Below, piece after piece: positions 11,700-22,534 of a stretch of DNA of 64,000 bases. The position numbers were made by a program, and so were the translations under genes. Each line of letters opens with the position of its first letter. Within the stretch, counting starts at the first letter, position 1. The DNA comes from Acheta domesticus (Eukaryota; Arthropoda; Insecta; Orthoptera; Gryllidae): positions 72,744,984 through 72,808,983 of the forward strand of contig JAHLJT010003656.1 of assembly GCA_031308135.1 (NCBI GenBank), given 5' to 3'. The notes beneath the pieces are model-generated. The model had not been told where the DNA came from. It saw nothing but the letters and a program-made list of their open reading frames with translations, and made no database searches.

Positions 11700-13325
11700 C
11701 GAGGGCCGTAAAGCGACCCGCCCCCTCCCTCCCCCCCGCCCACGCCTTCAGAACGCCGTCCGCTGAACAGCCGGGGGGGAGAGGCGGGGACCGAGGCGGA
11801 GACGGGGTGGAACAGAGAGCAGAGGCGAGGTCGCACGCGGGGATCATACTAGACAGGGAAGGAGGTTGGACGAGGTGAAGGTAGAAGTGAGGATCTGGGC
11901 GGAGACGGAGATAGGGTAAAGGTGGACACCTATACGGGCACGGAGCCAGATGCATGGAGACGGAATCGGAGGAAGAGGCTGGACGAGGTGAGGACCTAGG
12001 CAGACACGGAATGAAGACCGAGGAGGAGATGGAAGCAGGGAAGGAGGTGAGGACAGGTGGGGGACGGGCATAAGTTGGAGGTGGGGACTTAGGCGGGCAC
12101 CCGTCCCCTCCCCCCGCCTTCCGAACGCCGTCCGCGGAACAGCCGGGGTGGGGGGAGGCGGGGACCGAGGCAGAGACGGGGTGGAACAGAGAGCAGAGGC
12201 GAGGTCGCACATGGGGATCAAATAGAGACGGAAGCAGGGAAGGAGGTTGGAGGAGGTGAAGGTAGAATTGAGGATCTGCGCGGAGACGAGAGCAGGGAAG
12301 GAGGTGAGGACGGGACGGGGATAGGGTAAAGGTGGACACCTAGACGGGCACGGAGCGAGATCCATGGAGACGGAATCGGGGGAAGAGACAGGACGAGGAG
12401 ACAGCAGAAGTGAGGACCTCGGCAGAGACGGAGTGAAGACTGAGGAGGAGATGGAGGCAGGGAAGGAGGTGAGGACAGGTCGGAGACGGGCAAAGGTAGA
12501 GGTGGGGACCTAGGCGGGCACGGAGCAAGGTCCGTGGTTACGGAAGTAGGGAAGAAGGTCAGACAAGGCGAAGGCAGAAGTGAGGATCAAGGCGGAGACG
12601 GAGTGAAGACTGTAGAGGATAGGAAGCACGGAAGGTGGGATCGACGCGGAAACGGCTGAGGAGGTGAGGGCAAACGAGAGCAGAAGCGAGGGCGGGCACA
12701 TGATTACTGAAGGGGAAGACACCAGTGAATGAGGCGAGGAAGAAACAAGGGCAAAGATGATGACCTAGGCAATGTCGGAGCAACAAGGCTGTGGAGCTGT
12801 GGAGAGAAGTGGAAAATGGAGGTGGACAAGGAGGCGGGCAGGGGGAGACAGGTGGGAAGGTAGGGACGAACGAGAGCAAAGGCGTAGGCGGACGCGGCAG
12901 GGGAGCAGAGAAGGAGGCGAGGTCTCCAAACACAAGCTCATGAAGCGGGGTAGAGGCGAGGGCGAAAGCGATTGTAGATGCTGGGTTGACGGAAGTAGCG
13001 AAAAAGAGGAGCCGGGAAAAGGTTAGAGGTGGGGACCTAGAGAGACACGCAAACACAGGAGGCGAACCCAAAGGCGTGGGTGGACGCTGGGACTGTGAGG
13101 AAGTCGGAAGCAGGGAAGGATGTGAGGGCGGGGAGAGGGTTGAGGAGGGGTGGAAGAAGCAAGCAAAAGAGGTGACGATCTATCCTCTAATGAGGACTGA
13201 GGTGAGGGTGGACGTGACCTTGGAGGTGACAAGCTGACATAGAGGTGGAGACGGGACGAGAGCAGAGGTCAAGATAAGAGCGGGGAAGGATATAAGACGG
13301 GAAAGTAGGAGGGATAAGATGCGGG
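11700..13325. repeat. Purine-rich block with 370-410-bp internal duplication
   Basis: The plus strand is dominated by GGAGG, GAGG, GACGG and AGGTGAGGAC motifs. GAACGCCGTCCGC occurs at 11751 and again at 12123. The following text (GGCGGGGACCGAGGC, GACGGGGTGGAACAGAGAGC, GGCGAGGTCGCAC) is nearly the same in both copies. GGGCACGGAGC with TGGAGACGGAATCGG recurs at 11936 and 12346, and a partial third copy starts near 12516. The long minus-strand frames over it (for example 11671-12339) are low-complexity Pro/Ser-rich reading and are not supported as genes. Confidence 0.7.
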
Positions 13326-13541
13326 AAATGGTGGCTGAGATCGCTAAAGCAGTAGTGTCGTGGCGAACGTAGACCAAAGGATCGCGGGTTCGAGTTCCGC
13401 CACGCGCATGGTTGTTTTTGTGTTCGTCCTTTCACCCTTATCATCACCATATCATGCCATCTTCAGTTAACGTTAAACCCAATAGTGGTCGCTAATGACC
13501 TTGATGTTGATGCGACCTTAAATAATAACAACAACCAAAAA
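13326..13541 (+). mobile_element. SINE-B, tRNA-derived SINE with 10-bp target duplication
   Basis: A tRNA-like head has an A-box-like TGGCTGAGATCGC (from 13332) and a B-box GGTTCGAGTTCC (from 13386). A unique body and the tail segment CTTGATGTTGATGCGACCTTAAATAATAACAAC follow. The insertion is bracketed by AAGATGCGGG at 13316-13325 and 13542-13551, with imperfect similarity continuing beyond, as expected for LINE-mediated target-primed insertion. It is non-coding and its family differs from SINE-A. Confidence 0.75.
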
Positions 13542-13551
13542 AAGATGCGGG

Positions 13552-14105
13552 GAAGTGGCCGAGACGAGGCCATCTAACGTCACACTCTGCCAACACTTCT
13601 TTTTGTTGTATCTGCCGTTACAATTACTGTAACTACTTATTTTTTTATAGTATTAACACTTCAATTCTTAGTTTATTTTAGTTTTATTTTAAATTTCTAG
13701 TACAATGTACTTTAATATTTTGTACCTTTTCACATTATACAATTATCTCTTACGTATTTCTTTATAGGAACACGTTGTTTCGTTCAATTCTCTCTCTGTA
13801 AGTCATCAATCTCCGTTGCTAACCTCATTCTGTAACAACCTCGGTACATCATATGTTTCTTATTTACCAATAACAATGTAAAAAAGTATAAATAAACATT
13901 GGAATTGTACGAAACATTACAGACACTCCAGCAGAGGTGGCGGGAGAAGCGGTGGATGTGAAGGTGTTAGTAGTGACGACGGCAGAAGCGATGGCGGATA
14001 CGGCGGAGCTGGCAGAGCTGGTAGGCAGGTAGCTCAGGGAAGTCACGGGCGTGAGCGTGGGCAGATGGTCACGGAAGCGAAGGCGGGAACGAGGCCAAGA
14101 GAAGC
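13552..14105. other. Unannotated spacer
   Basis: AT-rich to 13,920, then a short purine-rich stretch (GGCGGGAGAAGCGG, GGCGGATACGGCGG) up to the next SINE. No gene or element end was recognised. Confidence 0.45.
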
Positions 14106-14107
14106 GG

Positions 14108-14585
14108 TAGCTAAGTAGCTAGGTGAAATTCAAGCGCTGCCTGGAGGAGAATTCTAGTGGCCGGCTGCTCTGATCGGTTGTTATCCGTGGTTCCTCCGAG
14201 GAACGCGAGGGTAATGCCGGAGTAGTACCCTAATAAACGGGTCACGAACTGCATACGGTATTTCCTTCCTCTTCCTTGTCCTATCCCCATCCCTTACTTA
14301 CGCGCACTACACTACCCTTACATGCACCACGCCACCATACTTGTTCGCGAGACCAGCCGAGAGTTTAGAGGTAGTCCCGACTGGGACGGTGACCCGCTTG
14401 GGACGGAGAAACCTGGTTGGGAAAGCCCCCGCTAGACGACGGGTAGGTCGGCGTCGGATTTCGCCACGCAGCGGAGGAATCGACAACTGCCGCGATAAAA
14501 AACATGCACTGCACTTGCGGCACTAACCACCTTATCAGTTGACGCGCCTTCAATCACTACTCTTAGTTGGATGATCAATTGATTG
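14108..14585 (+). mobile_element. SINE-A, 5'-truncated copy
   Basis: The copy enters the family at AGCTAAGTAGCTAGG, without the tRNA-like head. It then follows it closely: GAGGAGAATTCTAG, GGCCGGCTGCTCTGATCGG, CCGGAGTAGTACCCTAATAAACGGG, CTTCCTCTTCCTTGTCCTATCCC, GGTCGGCGTCGGATTTCGCC, and GATAAAAAACATGCACTGCAC close to the 3' end. An 8-bp inverted repeat GTTGGATG/CATCCAAC with a 14-nt loop (14566-14595) follows immediately. Confidence 0.8.
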
Positions 14586-14700
14586 ACCATCCAACCAAGA
14601 GGAGCGGGCGAGCGGCTGCAGATGGGAGAGGGGATCGAGGTGCTGAGGAGCCTCGGGAGTGGAAGGAGAAGAGTCGAGGGCAACGGGACGGTGGGAGGAT

Positions 14701-14995
14701 CAGTGGCAGAGCCAGACGATCATTTTGGGTGGGGCATCGTATATTTTTCTTAAATAATACACATATTTGTTAATAGTATATTGTGTATTATTTATGTAAA
14801 GTAGACATGATACTATAGAATATTATTCTTAAAAATTAGATAATTCGAATATAAATAAATATTTAAATCAATTTTGCAAAATAAAGGAAGGTAAAGGAAA
14901 ACTCTAGGCTTTTAGGTGGGATATTAATGGCAGAAGGGGATATTAGGGGTAATATTAAGGGCATGGCCTCGATGCCCCCCCCGGATTCACCAGTG
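14701..14995 (-). mobile_element. hAT-type MITE, copy 1
   Basis: Short element with degenerate inverted ends (CAGTGGCAGAGCC... on the left, ...GGATTCACCAGTG on the right) and an AT-rich core. The flanking 8-mers GGGAGGAT (14693-14700) and GGCAGGAT (14996-15003) differ at one base. This fits the 8-bp target duplication of hAT transposons. Its left end matches the inverted right end of the element at 24,617-24,880, so the two are copies of one family in opposite orientation. It encodes no transposase. Confidence 0.75.
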
Positions 14996-16355
14996 GGCAG
15001 GATGGGGACGTGTTTGGAAGAGATGCGACCTTGGGCAGAGAAGGGGCCAATGTTGTTGGATGAGGGGAGAGAGAGCAGAACTGTTTCTACGCAGCGACGC
15101 TAACACACACGTTAAGTGTGAAGAAACGTCAGTCACGCGGTTCAAGTCCGCGTCTGAAGAATCGATCACAAGACGAAACTGACCCGGCACGTCGGCCTCC
15201 TGGCCTATACTCACTCGATTAACGACCAGTGGATGTAGAAGAGGAGTGTTACTTTCAACTGCCCTCATCTTTTCTCATTCGAGAAAAAGGGTACAGCGGC
15301 GTGGTGCCGTATCCACCTACCGCATAAGAGTGCGTGCAGGGTGACCCTAGCGCAGAGGCGCAAAGGATGAGCAGTTAGGGTAGTAAAAAGCGTTTCGTCC
15401 TAGTTCAGGACTCATTAGACAGGCTTCCAGCCTGTAACGCTGTGTGAACAATATGCTCTGTAGGTTGCGCCAAGTATGCTACGGTTAAGCAACGATGCGA
15501 CAATGCAACGATACGGTTAACAACTACTTTAAGCTACGGTTATGAAACGATGTTGCACCGAACAAGGCAGCGACGGTGTTGCACAGATGAAGAGACTACC
15601 TCGTGCAAGAACACTACTCAACGGCAGCTAGCCGTGAAGCATGTTCTACACAGAGAGCAGAAGCTTCGAGGAGGGAGAGTTGAAAGAGCTCTGATCGGTG
15701 TCACAGTTTCGGATACAGTCAAATTCACCATCAAATTAAAGATAGTTTGACTGACTAGAGGCAAAACGTAAAGAATTGTTCAGAATGCTCTTAAGTATTC
15801 TATCGAAATTTCTCACTCAAAAGATGATAAACGATATAGATATCTCTACAAGAGGCTGTTATTTGACGGCGGAGGAAGTAAGATGTCTACATTTTCGTGC
15901 TGAACTTCACAAAAATAACACGTTTAGCGCCAACTCAGAATGTATCAGGGAGTGCAATATACTTGGTGGAACACATTGTGATCGAAAGGAAATGTGAAAA
16001 CAGAGCGTTTTAAGAAGAAAAGCCAATAGGATGGAACGTTTGACTCGCAAGGCAGCACGCTCCGCTTAAAGGTCGTATTGAACACACACCAATAGTTCGC
16101 ATCATCGCTAACGTCACTGAGGTTGCGATCGGTAATGGCAGCTCAGGCGGCGCCATCCGCCGAACGAGCCCGAGACGGACGGAATCCGCAGAAACGGAAG
16201 CTATAGACGCAACCGAGGCGGATATGATTTCACAGCAAGCGGAGATAGCGTCGTCGACTCCAGGAATGATCGAAGGGTGGAGGCAGAACGTCGGTCACAC
16301 AGCCGGAAACCGGAGCGACGCGGCGCCTAGACGACGCAACGAGTGGAGGCGAATG
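14996..16355. other. Unannotated sequence with isolated tRNA T-arm-like motif
   Basis: At 15117-15135 the stretch ACGCGGTTCAAGTCCGCGT forms a perfect T-arm-like hairpin containing a B-box. The matching acceptor and D-arms are missing, so this is not a tRNA gene. The rest has short repeats around AAGCAACGATGC and GGTTAAC (15,480-15,550) and a GC-rich stretch at 16,080-16,350. No gene is supported. Confidence 0.45.
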
Positions 16356-17288
16356 TAGTGATGGCAACATTTTTTGAAAACGTCGATGACATCTTTATTT
16401 CGATACATCACCAAAACGTTTTCGATATCGATGAAAACAGACCAAAAACATCGATATTTAGAATATCGATGTTTTAAATATGATGAAAAAGATGGTATTT
16501 GTCCATCCCGTTTCCATTTTTAATTAGTCCTTAAATGGAATACCGGTATATTTTATTGTTTGGTCCCGTGTAAGTAATAGTTTAATAATAATGTTTATCG
16601 AGTATAAGAAGGAAATAAAAAATAAAAGTAATCGTGTTTTTCTATTACATAGTGTATTCATTTTCATTCACTTAATAATAGAAGTAAAACGTTCTATATC
16701 TAATAGACATAACATGTAAATATTAGTTTAAAGTATATTCTGTCTGAACATAATCTGTCACGTTAATTTTCTAATCGATCTTCTATACAGACAAGGTTCA
16801 AAAAGTATTACCACTTATAAAATCATCGAAAAATTCGACATACTCTTTTTTTTCTTAAAGACAGGGATGTTGCTGAAAACATACATTGATCTGAAAAAAC
16901 ATCGAAAACAAATTGTGCTAATTATCACTTAAATAATGATTGTAATACATTTTATTGATAAAGTTTCCAAATCCACATTTCAGACAATCACATTTCATGA
17001 GCAGTAACAATTTAAAAAAATATGTTACTATCTCAAGAAAAGTGAGTGTTTTAAAATTGAATTTGGAAACTTTATTAATAAATTGTGTTACTATTTCGAT
17101 GTTTCTGGTGTAAAATATCGATGTTTTCAAAACATCGATAATGTTTTTAAAAAATTGTTACTGTTCCAGAAAACTGGTTGTCTTAAAATTGAATTTGGAA
17201 AATTTATCAATAAATTGCATTAATATTTGGATGTTTCTGTTGTAAAATATCTTTGTTTTAAAACCATAGATATTTTTTTCCATCCCTA
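16356..17288. mobile_element. hAT-like non-autonomous element with TAGnGATGG ends
   Basis: The left end is TAGTGATGGCAACATTTTTT and the right end is AGATATTTTTTTCCATCCCTA. Read inwards, both give TAG-GATGG followed by an A/T-rich run and AACATCGATATTTT-like repeats. Flanking 8-mers GGCGAATG and TACGAAAG agree at five positions, compatible with a decayed hAT target duplication. Inside, a unit of about 134 bp is tandemly duplicated (GTTACT... at 17,023 and 17,157), and part of it recurs inverted at 16,945-17,000. No transposase frame is present. Confidence 0.6.
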
Positions 17289-17289
17289 T

Positions 17290-18330
17290 ACGAAAGGGAT
17301 GAGACGAGGTGAGGCGGAGCTCCTGCAAGCCCGCGCCGAGCGGTCGCTCACTGCCGCCCGCGCACTCCGGACAAACAGTCAGCCTCAGCCGCGCGTCGCC
17401 GCCGGTCATAACCGCCGCTGACTTACAGTTGGCCAACACCGCAGATACATCCAATAGGGGAAGCCAACACAACGACCGGCGCGCCGCGCCCGAGCGAAAC
17501 TGCGGCTGCGAGAGTGCATGGCAGAGGAGCGGGGGCGGCGGAGGCGACGGAGGCGGCGGGGGCAGTAGGGATGGGCAGCAGGAGGCGGCGAAGGAGACAG
17601 GAGGCGACGGAGGTGGTAGAAGACGGCAGGAGGTGGCTGAAGTCGTAAGATTAAGCGGAGATGGCTGGAGGCGGCGGTGGTAGAAGGCGGCGCGGGCCGC
17701 CGGTATCCGTAAGATTCGGCAGGAGGCTGAGGCTGCGGAGGTTGGTGAAGTGGGCAGGAGACGGATGAGGTGACAGGATGCAGGGGAGGCGGCGGTGGTA
17801 AAATGGCGGCTGTGTTGGTTGTGGCGGCGGAGACAGCTGCAGGGGAGGCGGGGTAGGTGGTGGCGATGGGGGGCGGGGGTGGCCGTGCGTCGACAGCGGC
17901 AGCTAACGGGAACGGCGGTGAAGGTAAAGGCGAGGAATGGGCCGCCGCTGAAGTCCCAGCAGCGGAGGCGGGTTGGGGGAGTGACGATAGTGGCGGTGGT
18001 GACGAATGCGGCGGCTGTGGAAATGGCTGCGACAGCGGAGGCGGCGGAGGCGGCGGGCGGCCGTCGAGCAGTTGCGCGCTTTGAGCCACGGCTCCTCGTC
18101 AAGTAAACGTGGAGTTCTCTCCTCGACCTCCCTCGGCCCTCCGCTAGGTCAAACTCCGTCTCGGCTGCTAAACTAGGGTCACGACCGACTCCCATTCCTC
18201 TCCGCTCGCACACAAGCGCAGTACTTATCGCCGCTGCAGCCTCCGCGCAGTAATCAGACAACGCGCTGCGCCGCGCCGCGCCGCACCGCGCCCGTTCTAA
18301 TCCGGCCGCGGCCAACTAAGGGCCTAATAT
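17290..18330. repeat. CpG-rich block with GGCGG-type low complexity
   Basis: The plus strand is G-rich (GGCGGAGGCGG, GGAGGCGG, GGTGGTAG) with high CpG. The minus-strand frame at 17158-18315 is long but reads as Pro/Ser/Ala/His low complexity and overlaps plus-strand frames of equal quality. It also runs into the element to its left. I do not support it as a gene. A CpG island extends to about 18,480. GATAAAAAG at about 18,343 could be a TATA-like site, but no transcript can be placed. Confidence 0.5.
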
Positions 18331-18524
18331 AGTTACTCGGCCGCGATAAAAAGAGCACGTAGACTACATATCCGCCGTTTGCAGACGCCGAGAAGCCGCC
18401 CGCGAAGCAGACCGTTTTCCGGACGCGTGACGGGTTTACGCGCTCCGGCCCGGGCCCCGCCTCGCGCTCAACGACGGGCAGTGGGCCGAAACTCTAAAAA
18501 GTGCTCAATTCAAAAAGAGAAATA

Positions 18525-19354
18525 CAGTCGACTCTGGTTATAGTGAACGCGGATATATAGAACTCTCGGTTATAGTGAACCTGAGTCGTTTAGATCGCCT
18601 GATGGCGTTTAGATAACCGATAACGAATTCAGCTGCAGCTCTATTGCCACCTTATTCCTTACTTGAGAAGCACCGATTAATTTAAGTATCATCCCCAAAG
18701 TTTCGCCTAACTTCCAATGTCCTAAAATGGTCCCGTTTCACTTATGTTACAAAGAATATGTGGTAATAGTGAACTCTGAATCTCGGCTATAGTGAATAAA
18801 GGAAATTCGCCCTGAAAATTAATTCCCTCGCATCAGGGTCATAAATTCCAACACTAAGCAGCTTAGAAAAATATCGTCGACCAAAGTTTACAATACAAGA
18901 CGTTTCTCCTCGGGTGGAGATAGCGGACCCGGAATGTTTCATTCAGCTATCATTTAGCCGCTTGCGCCATGCCGCTACCGAAAATATCTCGTATGTTATT
19001 AGAAGAGTAGAAGGGCCTTCGGAGAATAGGAAGGTCTTCCAGCAGTGCAAGAGACATTGAAGAGTGTCAAGACTGCATTACGATACACTTAGAAGCTGTG
19101 GACAATGCAGAAACAAATATCGGGAGAGTACAAACTCCGGAGAAGGAACTATAGAAATTACTAATGAAAAATAAACGAAGCAAACAATTGAAAATATTAA
19201 ATTTTTTTGAACTGAAATTAATATTTAAAAATAAGCATTATAGAGAAAATTATACTTAATTCTGACATCATCAGATATAGTGAACCTCTGATATAGTGAA
19301 CCAAAAATGTTAGTACCCCAGAAGTTCACTATAACCGGAGGGGAGTCTACATTG
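18525..19354. mobile_element. pogo/Tigger-like non-autonomous DNA element
   Basis: The left end CAGTCGACTCTGGTTATAGTGAAC follows a TA. The right end GTTCACTATAACCGGAGGGGAGTCTAC is its imperfect inverse. Further GGTTATAGTGAAC and GATATAGTGAACC units lie just inside both ends. CAGT-starting ends with TA flanks are typical of the pogo/Tigger branch of Tc1/mariner. The interior has no transposase I can read. It contains a segment (from about 18586) that recurs beyond the right end at 19434-19700. Confidence 0.6.
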
Positions 19355-19383
19355 CTTTGTGGCGTGTATTTTGTAGTTTATTG

Positions 19384-19720
19384 TTACGAATCTGATCGAT
19401 CCAAAGTTCTCACAACGGCGTAAGCGTACATCGCGGTCGTTTAGATCGTCGATAACGAATTCAGCTGCAGCTGAATTGCCACTCGCCAATCTTCGCTCTG
19501 CGTTGGCGTCTCTTGTGAGGTAATTGAAATAATAACACTTTAAGTCAAACGCAAAGCAAATATATTATTCATGAACCCATGTAACCAGAATAAATCTACC
19601 AACGTTACCTTTTCCACTTCCGCGGATATCTTGTTTCTAACGTGAGAACCACCGATTAATTTGTTGAAGTACCATCCCCAAGGTTTCCCCAAACTTGCAA
19701 TATCCTTAAGTCGTTTCTAA
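19384..19720 (+). repeat. Diverged second copy of the pogo-like element interior
   Basis: GTCGTTTAGATCG...GATAACGAATTCAGCTGCAGCT and later CCACCGATTAATTTG...CCATCCCCAAGGTTTC parallel 18586-18726 in the same order and orientation, with a longer intervening stretch. It is not bounded by the GTTATAGTGAAC repeats. It may be an older relative, or the host sequence from which the element interior was acquired. Confidence 0.5.
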
Positions 19721-20411
19721 TTGGGTATTTAAACCAGAATATCACGTTAATATTTCCGGCCTACATTCAGGTATCCATTCTCTAGCGAACTCCCTCCAGT
19801 CTCCCTTAATAAACTTGCGCTCATGATAACCCATAGCTACATCCCTCAATTGTTCTTTGCTACAAGTTCCTACAACTCGTAATAAAAATTATATTTTCGT
19901 ATCGTAAAGTTTATAAAGTGGGTTTTGAGAGAATAATAATATTAATATAACAAAAATAACAATAATATAAGGCACACAGTTCATAACACGAACTTCGATC
20001 ACAAATTTCTTTATATATCACAGTGATCTCACAGATCTCGAACATCAAGTTCTCGAATTTTTTAGTGAGTTCTCAGATTTCCCAGTTGATAGTTTTTTGT
20101 CGTTTCTAATTTTTCTTTTTACATTTGAAATTATACTCGTCCTTATCTAATCTCATTATGTAGAACTATTCGACAGCATGTCACTTTTCTATTATTGATA
20201 GGAGACTACTGGTAATCACCTTATTATTAATTGATAGAGCTGTTAATTATGGAAAGAAAGCTTTCGATTACTTCAGGAATAGTGCAATGAAAAATATATA
20301 ACGAGGAGGTGAATGATGATGAAACAATGGTTGAAGGAGATTCAGGGTAAAAGAGAACTTCGAGGTAACTTACAGCGAACAGAACTGTTCACTATATAGA
20401 GCGGCAGTAAC
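19721..20411. other. Unannotated AT-rich spacer
   Basis: No repeat ends or domains were recognised. A CACTATATAGAGCGG stretch at about 20,389-20,403 lies just before the candidate exon and could be a core-promoter remnant, but the distance to any transcription start is unknown. Confidence 0.4.
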
Positions 20412-20606
20412 ATGAATTCTGATAATTCTGATCTAAAAAATGCTATTGTCATCCTGACATTTGTAGTATGTTCTTTTATTTTTCTTGCGTTTGTGTCAAT
20501 TCTGAACCATATGTCGAATTATTCTAATTTTGCCGAAGCAAATGCAAAAGGACATGCGAAATCTCCTTTCATGTCGAAAGTCTTAAAAACTACTGTAGAC
20601 TTACAG
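20412..20606 (+). CDS. Possible first coding exon, small membrane protein
   Basis: I do not recognise the protein. The ATG in GTAACATGA opens a 65-codon frame that ends exactly at CAG|GTACTG, a plausible splice donor in phase 0. Residues 1-9 are polar, residues about 10-31 form one strong hydrophobic segment (AIVILTFVVCSFIFLAFVSI), and the rest is a polar Asn/Lys-rich stretch. That is the layout of a short type II or signal-anchored protein. Downstream, an 18-nt stretch between a good acceptor and a consensus GTAAGT donor (21,030-21,047) would continue the frame. There is no simple-sequence bias. The remaining exons would have to lie further downstream, and I cannot identify them. A chance frame is still quite possible. 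Confidence 0.3.
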
Positions 20607-21029
20607 GTACTGCTTCAGGGGTGAAATGTACATTTTTTGATAGGATGATTATGAAAGGAGAAGAGGCTCACACAAATACCCATGCCCGACTGTAACCTCC
20701 AAATCATAGATCTGAGCCGGTTCAGCTATCTCACAGCCCTTTATCACCTTAAAGAAGAGCAAGTTTATCCCTGATGTGTTAGTTGGAATTCTTGCATTTA
20801 AATCGTAAACTCTATGTACTTTTGCAACAATGTAATCCGAAGTCTAGAAACAAAATATGAAACAAATCCAGACTGCCGTTGCGTTGTAAAAGTTGCAATG
20901 ACGTGCGTTGGATACCGAAAGCAATACAATAGCTCAAACATTTGGTAAAATCTGTACATATTTTAAAAAGTTGTTTATGCACTTTAAATTGCTTAATGAT
21001 TTAATATCTTTGAATTATTCTCATTTTAG

Positions 21030-21047
21030 GAGCTTAAAAATGTAAAT
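21030..21047 (+). CDS. Possible 18-nt microexon
   Basis: TTATTCTCATTTTAG precedes, and GTAAGT follows directly. The 18 bases between are six sense codons in phase with the candidate exon at 20,412-20,606. Both splice sites are close to consensus. Microexons of this size are known in animals, but short splice-site pairs also arise by chance. Confidence 0.25.
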
Positions 21048-21053
21048 GTAAGT

Positions 21054-22534
21054 TTGTGCTAATGTGTTTTCCGTACTATTCATTTAAAATAAATGGAGAT
21101 ATTTTTAACCTGGTGAACCGACGCGCGACTTTAAGACGACTCAAAAAATCGCGGGTTCTAATCCCTCCTGGGTCATGGAAGTGGTTTATCGTATGTTACA
21201 CTGCTTTATACTGGACAAACTACTTAAAATGCGTGAACTGGAGTTTTATATAAGCTGCACAAAAATCATACAATTTAAATAGATGAATCATGAAATCTAT
21301 CGTTAATAAGGTACTACACATTAGGGTCCTTATGTCTATCAACGCTCGTGGAATATCATCTGGCTCTCTCCAAACCAAAAGACAACTCTTATGGCTGACC
21401 ACCAGTCGTATTGCTTGCTCTGCTTGACACATATTTCGTGCACATTCGTATATTTGTCAATATGTGTACCACTTGAGCTCTGAAATGACTTTAAAAGCCT
21501 CCCCATAAATAAAATGTATGATACACCGATGATAATCGTCGCTGGAACAAGAATCGTACACGCTCCGTAGAAGTCCTAAATGTGAATAATAACTAATGGA
21601 AATATTGCATAATAATCCTTTACGTTAAATCTATGTACAGTCTGTCTCGGAAGAAATGTCACAAACATTTTGAGGGTGTAAAGGGATCAAAAATATTCAC
21701 TTTTTTTTAAATTCACATGGTGGTGGAAATATTCACCATTTACATAGTGGTGGAAATTTCTTATATCACTTTTACGCATCTTACTTTTCCCCTGATTTTT
21801 AGGAACGAGTGCTAAAATTTGAATATAAATATACAAAAAGGTTCAAATGATATTCAATTGCAAGATTAATTGAAAGAACTGTTTTACCCAGGATAGCCTG
21901 TATCCAACACATACTTTTCTGGAATAATAAATTATATTTTTTTCTGAATGTTTCTCATCCCAGCGTAGGATGAGATTAAAAATTGCAAAATATACTATTG
22001 CAATTATCTAAACCAAGGATTAATATTTTCTTGAGGGAGACTGATAATATATCAAGATCAAAAAAGTATCTTCAAGGGCAGGTGGATAAATTTATTCCAC
22101 ACTCACATTCCAATTAAATTAACTTCGTTTGTAATTGGCTATATTATGAAATAACCTTTGTATCGTTATCATAAATATCGTAAATTGAGATTAAATAAGG
22201 AAGAGACGTTGTTGACATTTATATTAGAGGCGTATTTGTATTTGTTGTAACAGACATTGTTTCGGTTTCCGGAGTTACTTTTAGGAATGTAAAACACTTC
22301 ATTCGTTATACAAATGACATACAGAAAATGTAAGGTCTCAGTAGTTATTTCATTAGTACAGTTTCAGAGAGGCGATCTGTGGTGTTGGGATCAGACTGCC
22401 TAACTTTCATTGGAACTAAGGTTCAAACCTCTGTCGATCCATATTGTTATGTCCATAAAATAAACTTCGCACACACATTTAACAATAGTTTATTTATGCA
22501 TTCGTTACAAACAATCCGTCATACAGCTATTTCC
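21054..22534. other. Unannotated sequence
   Basis: Mostly AT-rich. A B-box-like GGTTCTAATCCC at about 21,153 and a GGTTCAAACCTC at about 22,421 are each preceded by weak A-box-like text. They may be eroded SINE heads, but no body or tail is clear. Another acceptor-like CTGATTTTTAG at 21,792-21,802 leads into 15 in-phase codons and a stop. It is noted only because it would agree in phase with the candidate exon. Confidence 0.4.

Noticed and set aside
11671..12365. Long minus-strand frames (about 170-220 codons) over the purine-rich block
   Set aside because: They are Ser/Pro/Leu low-complexity reading. Overlapping frames on the same strand are equally open and the duplication structure explains them.
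15117..15135. Perfect T-arm-like hairpin with B-box, suggesting a tRNA gene
   Set aside because: No acceptor, D or anticodon arm can be formed with the surrounding sequence.
17158..18315. 385-codon minus-strand frame
   Set aside because: It crosses from a GGC-rich low-complexity block into a transposable element end, has no domain, and is matched by open frames on the other strand.
21105..21180. tRNA-like segment with GGTTCTAATCCC
   Set aside because: The cloverleaf does not close, and there is no clear SINE body or tail.
22377..22450. SINE-head-like stretch before the minisatellite
   Set aside because: The A-box is weak and there is no body or tail before the array starts.
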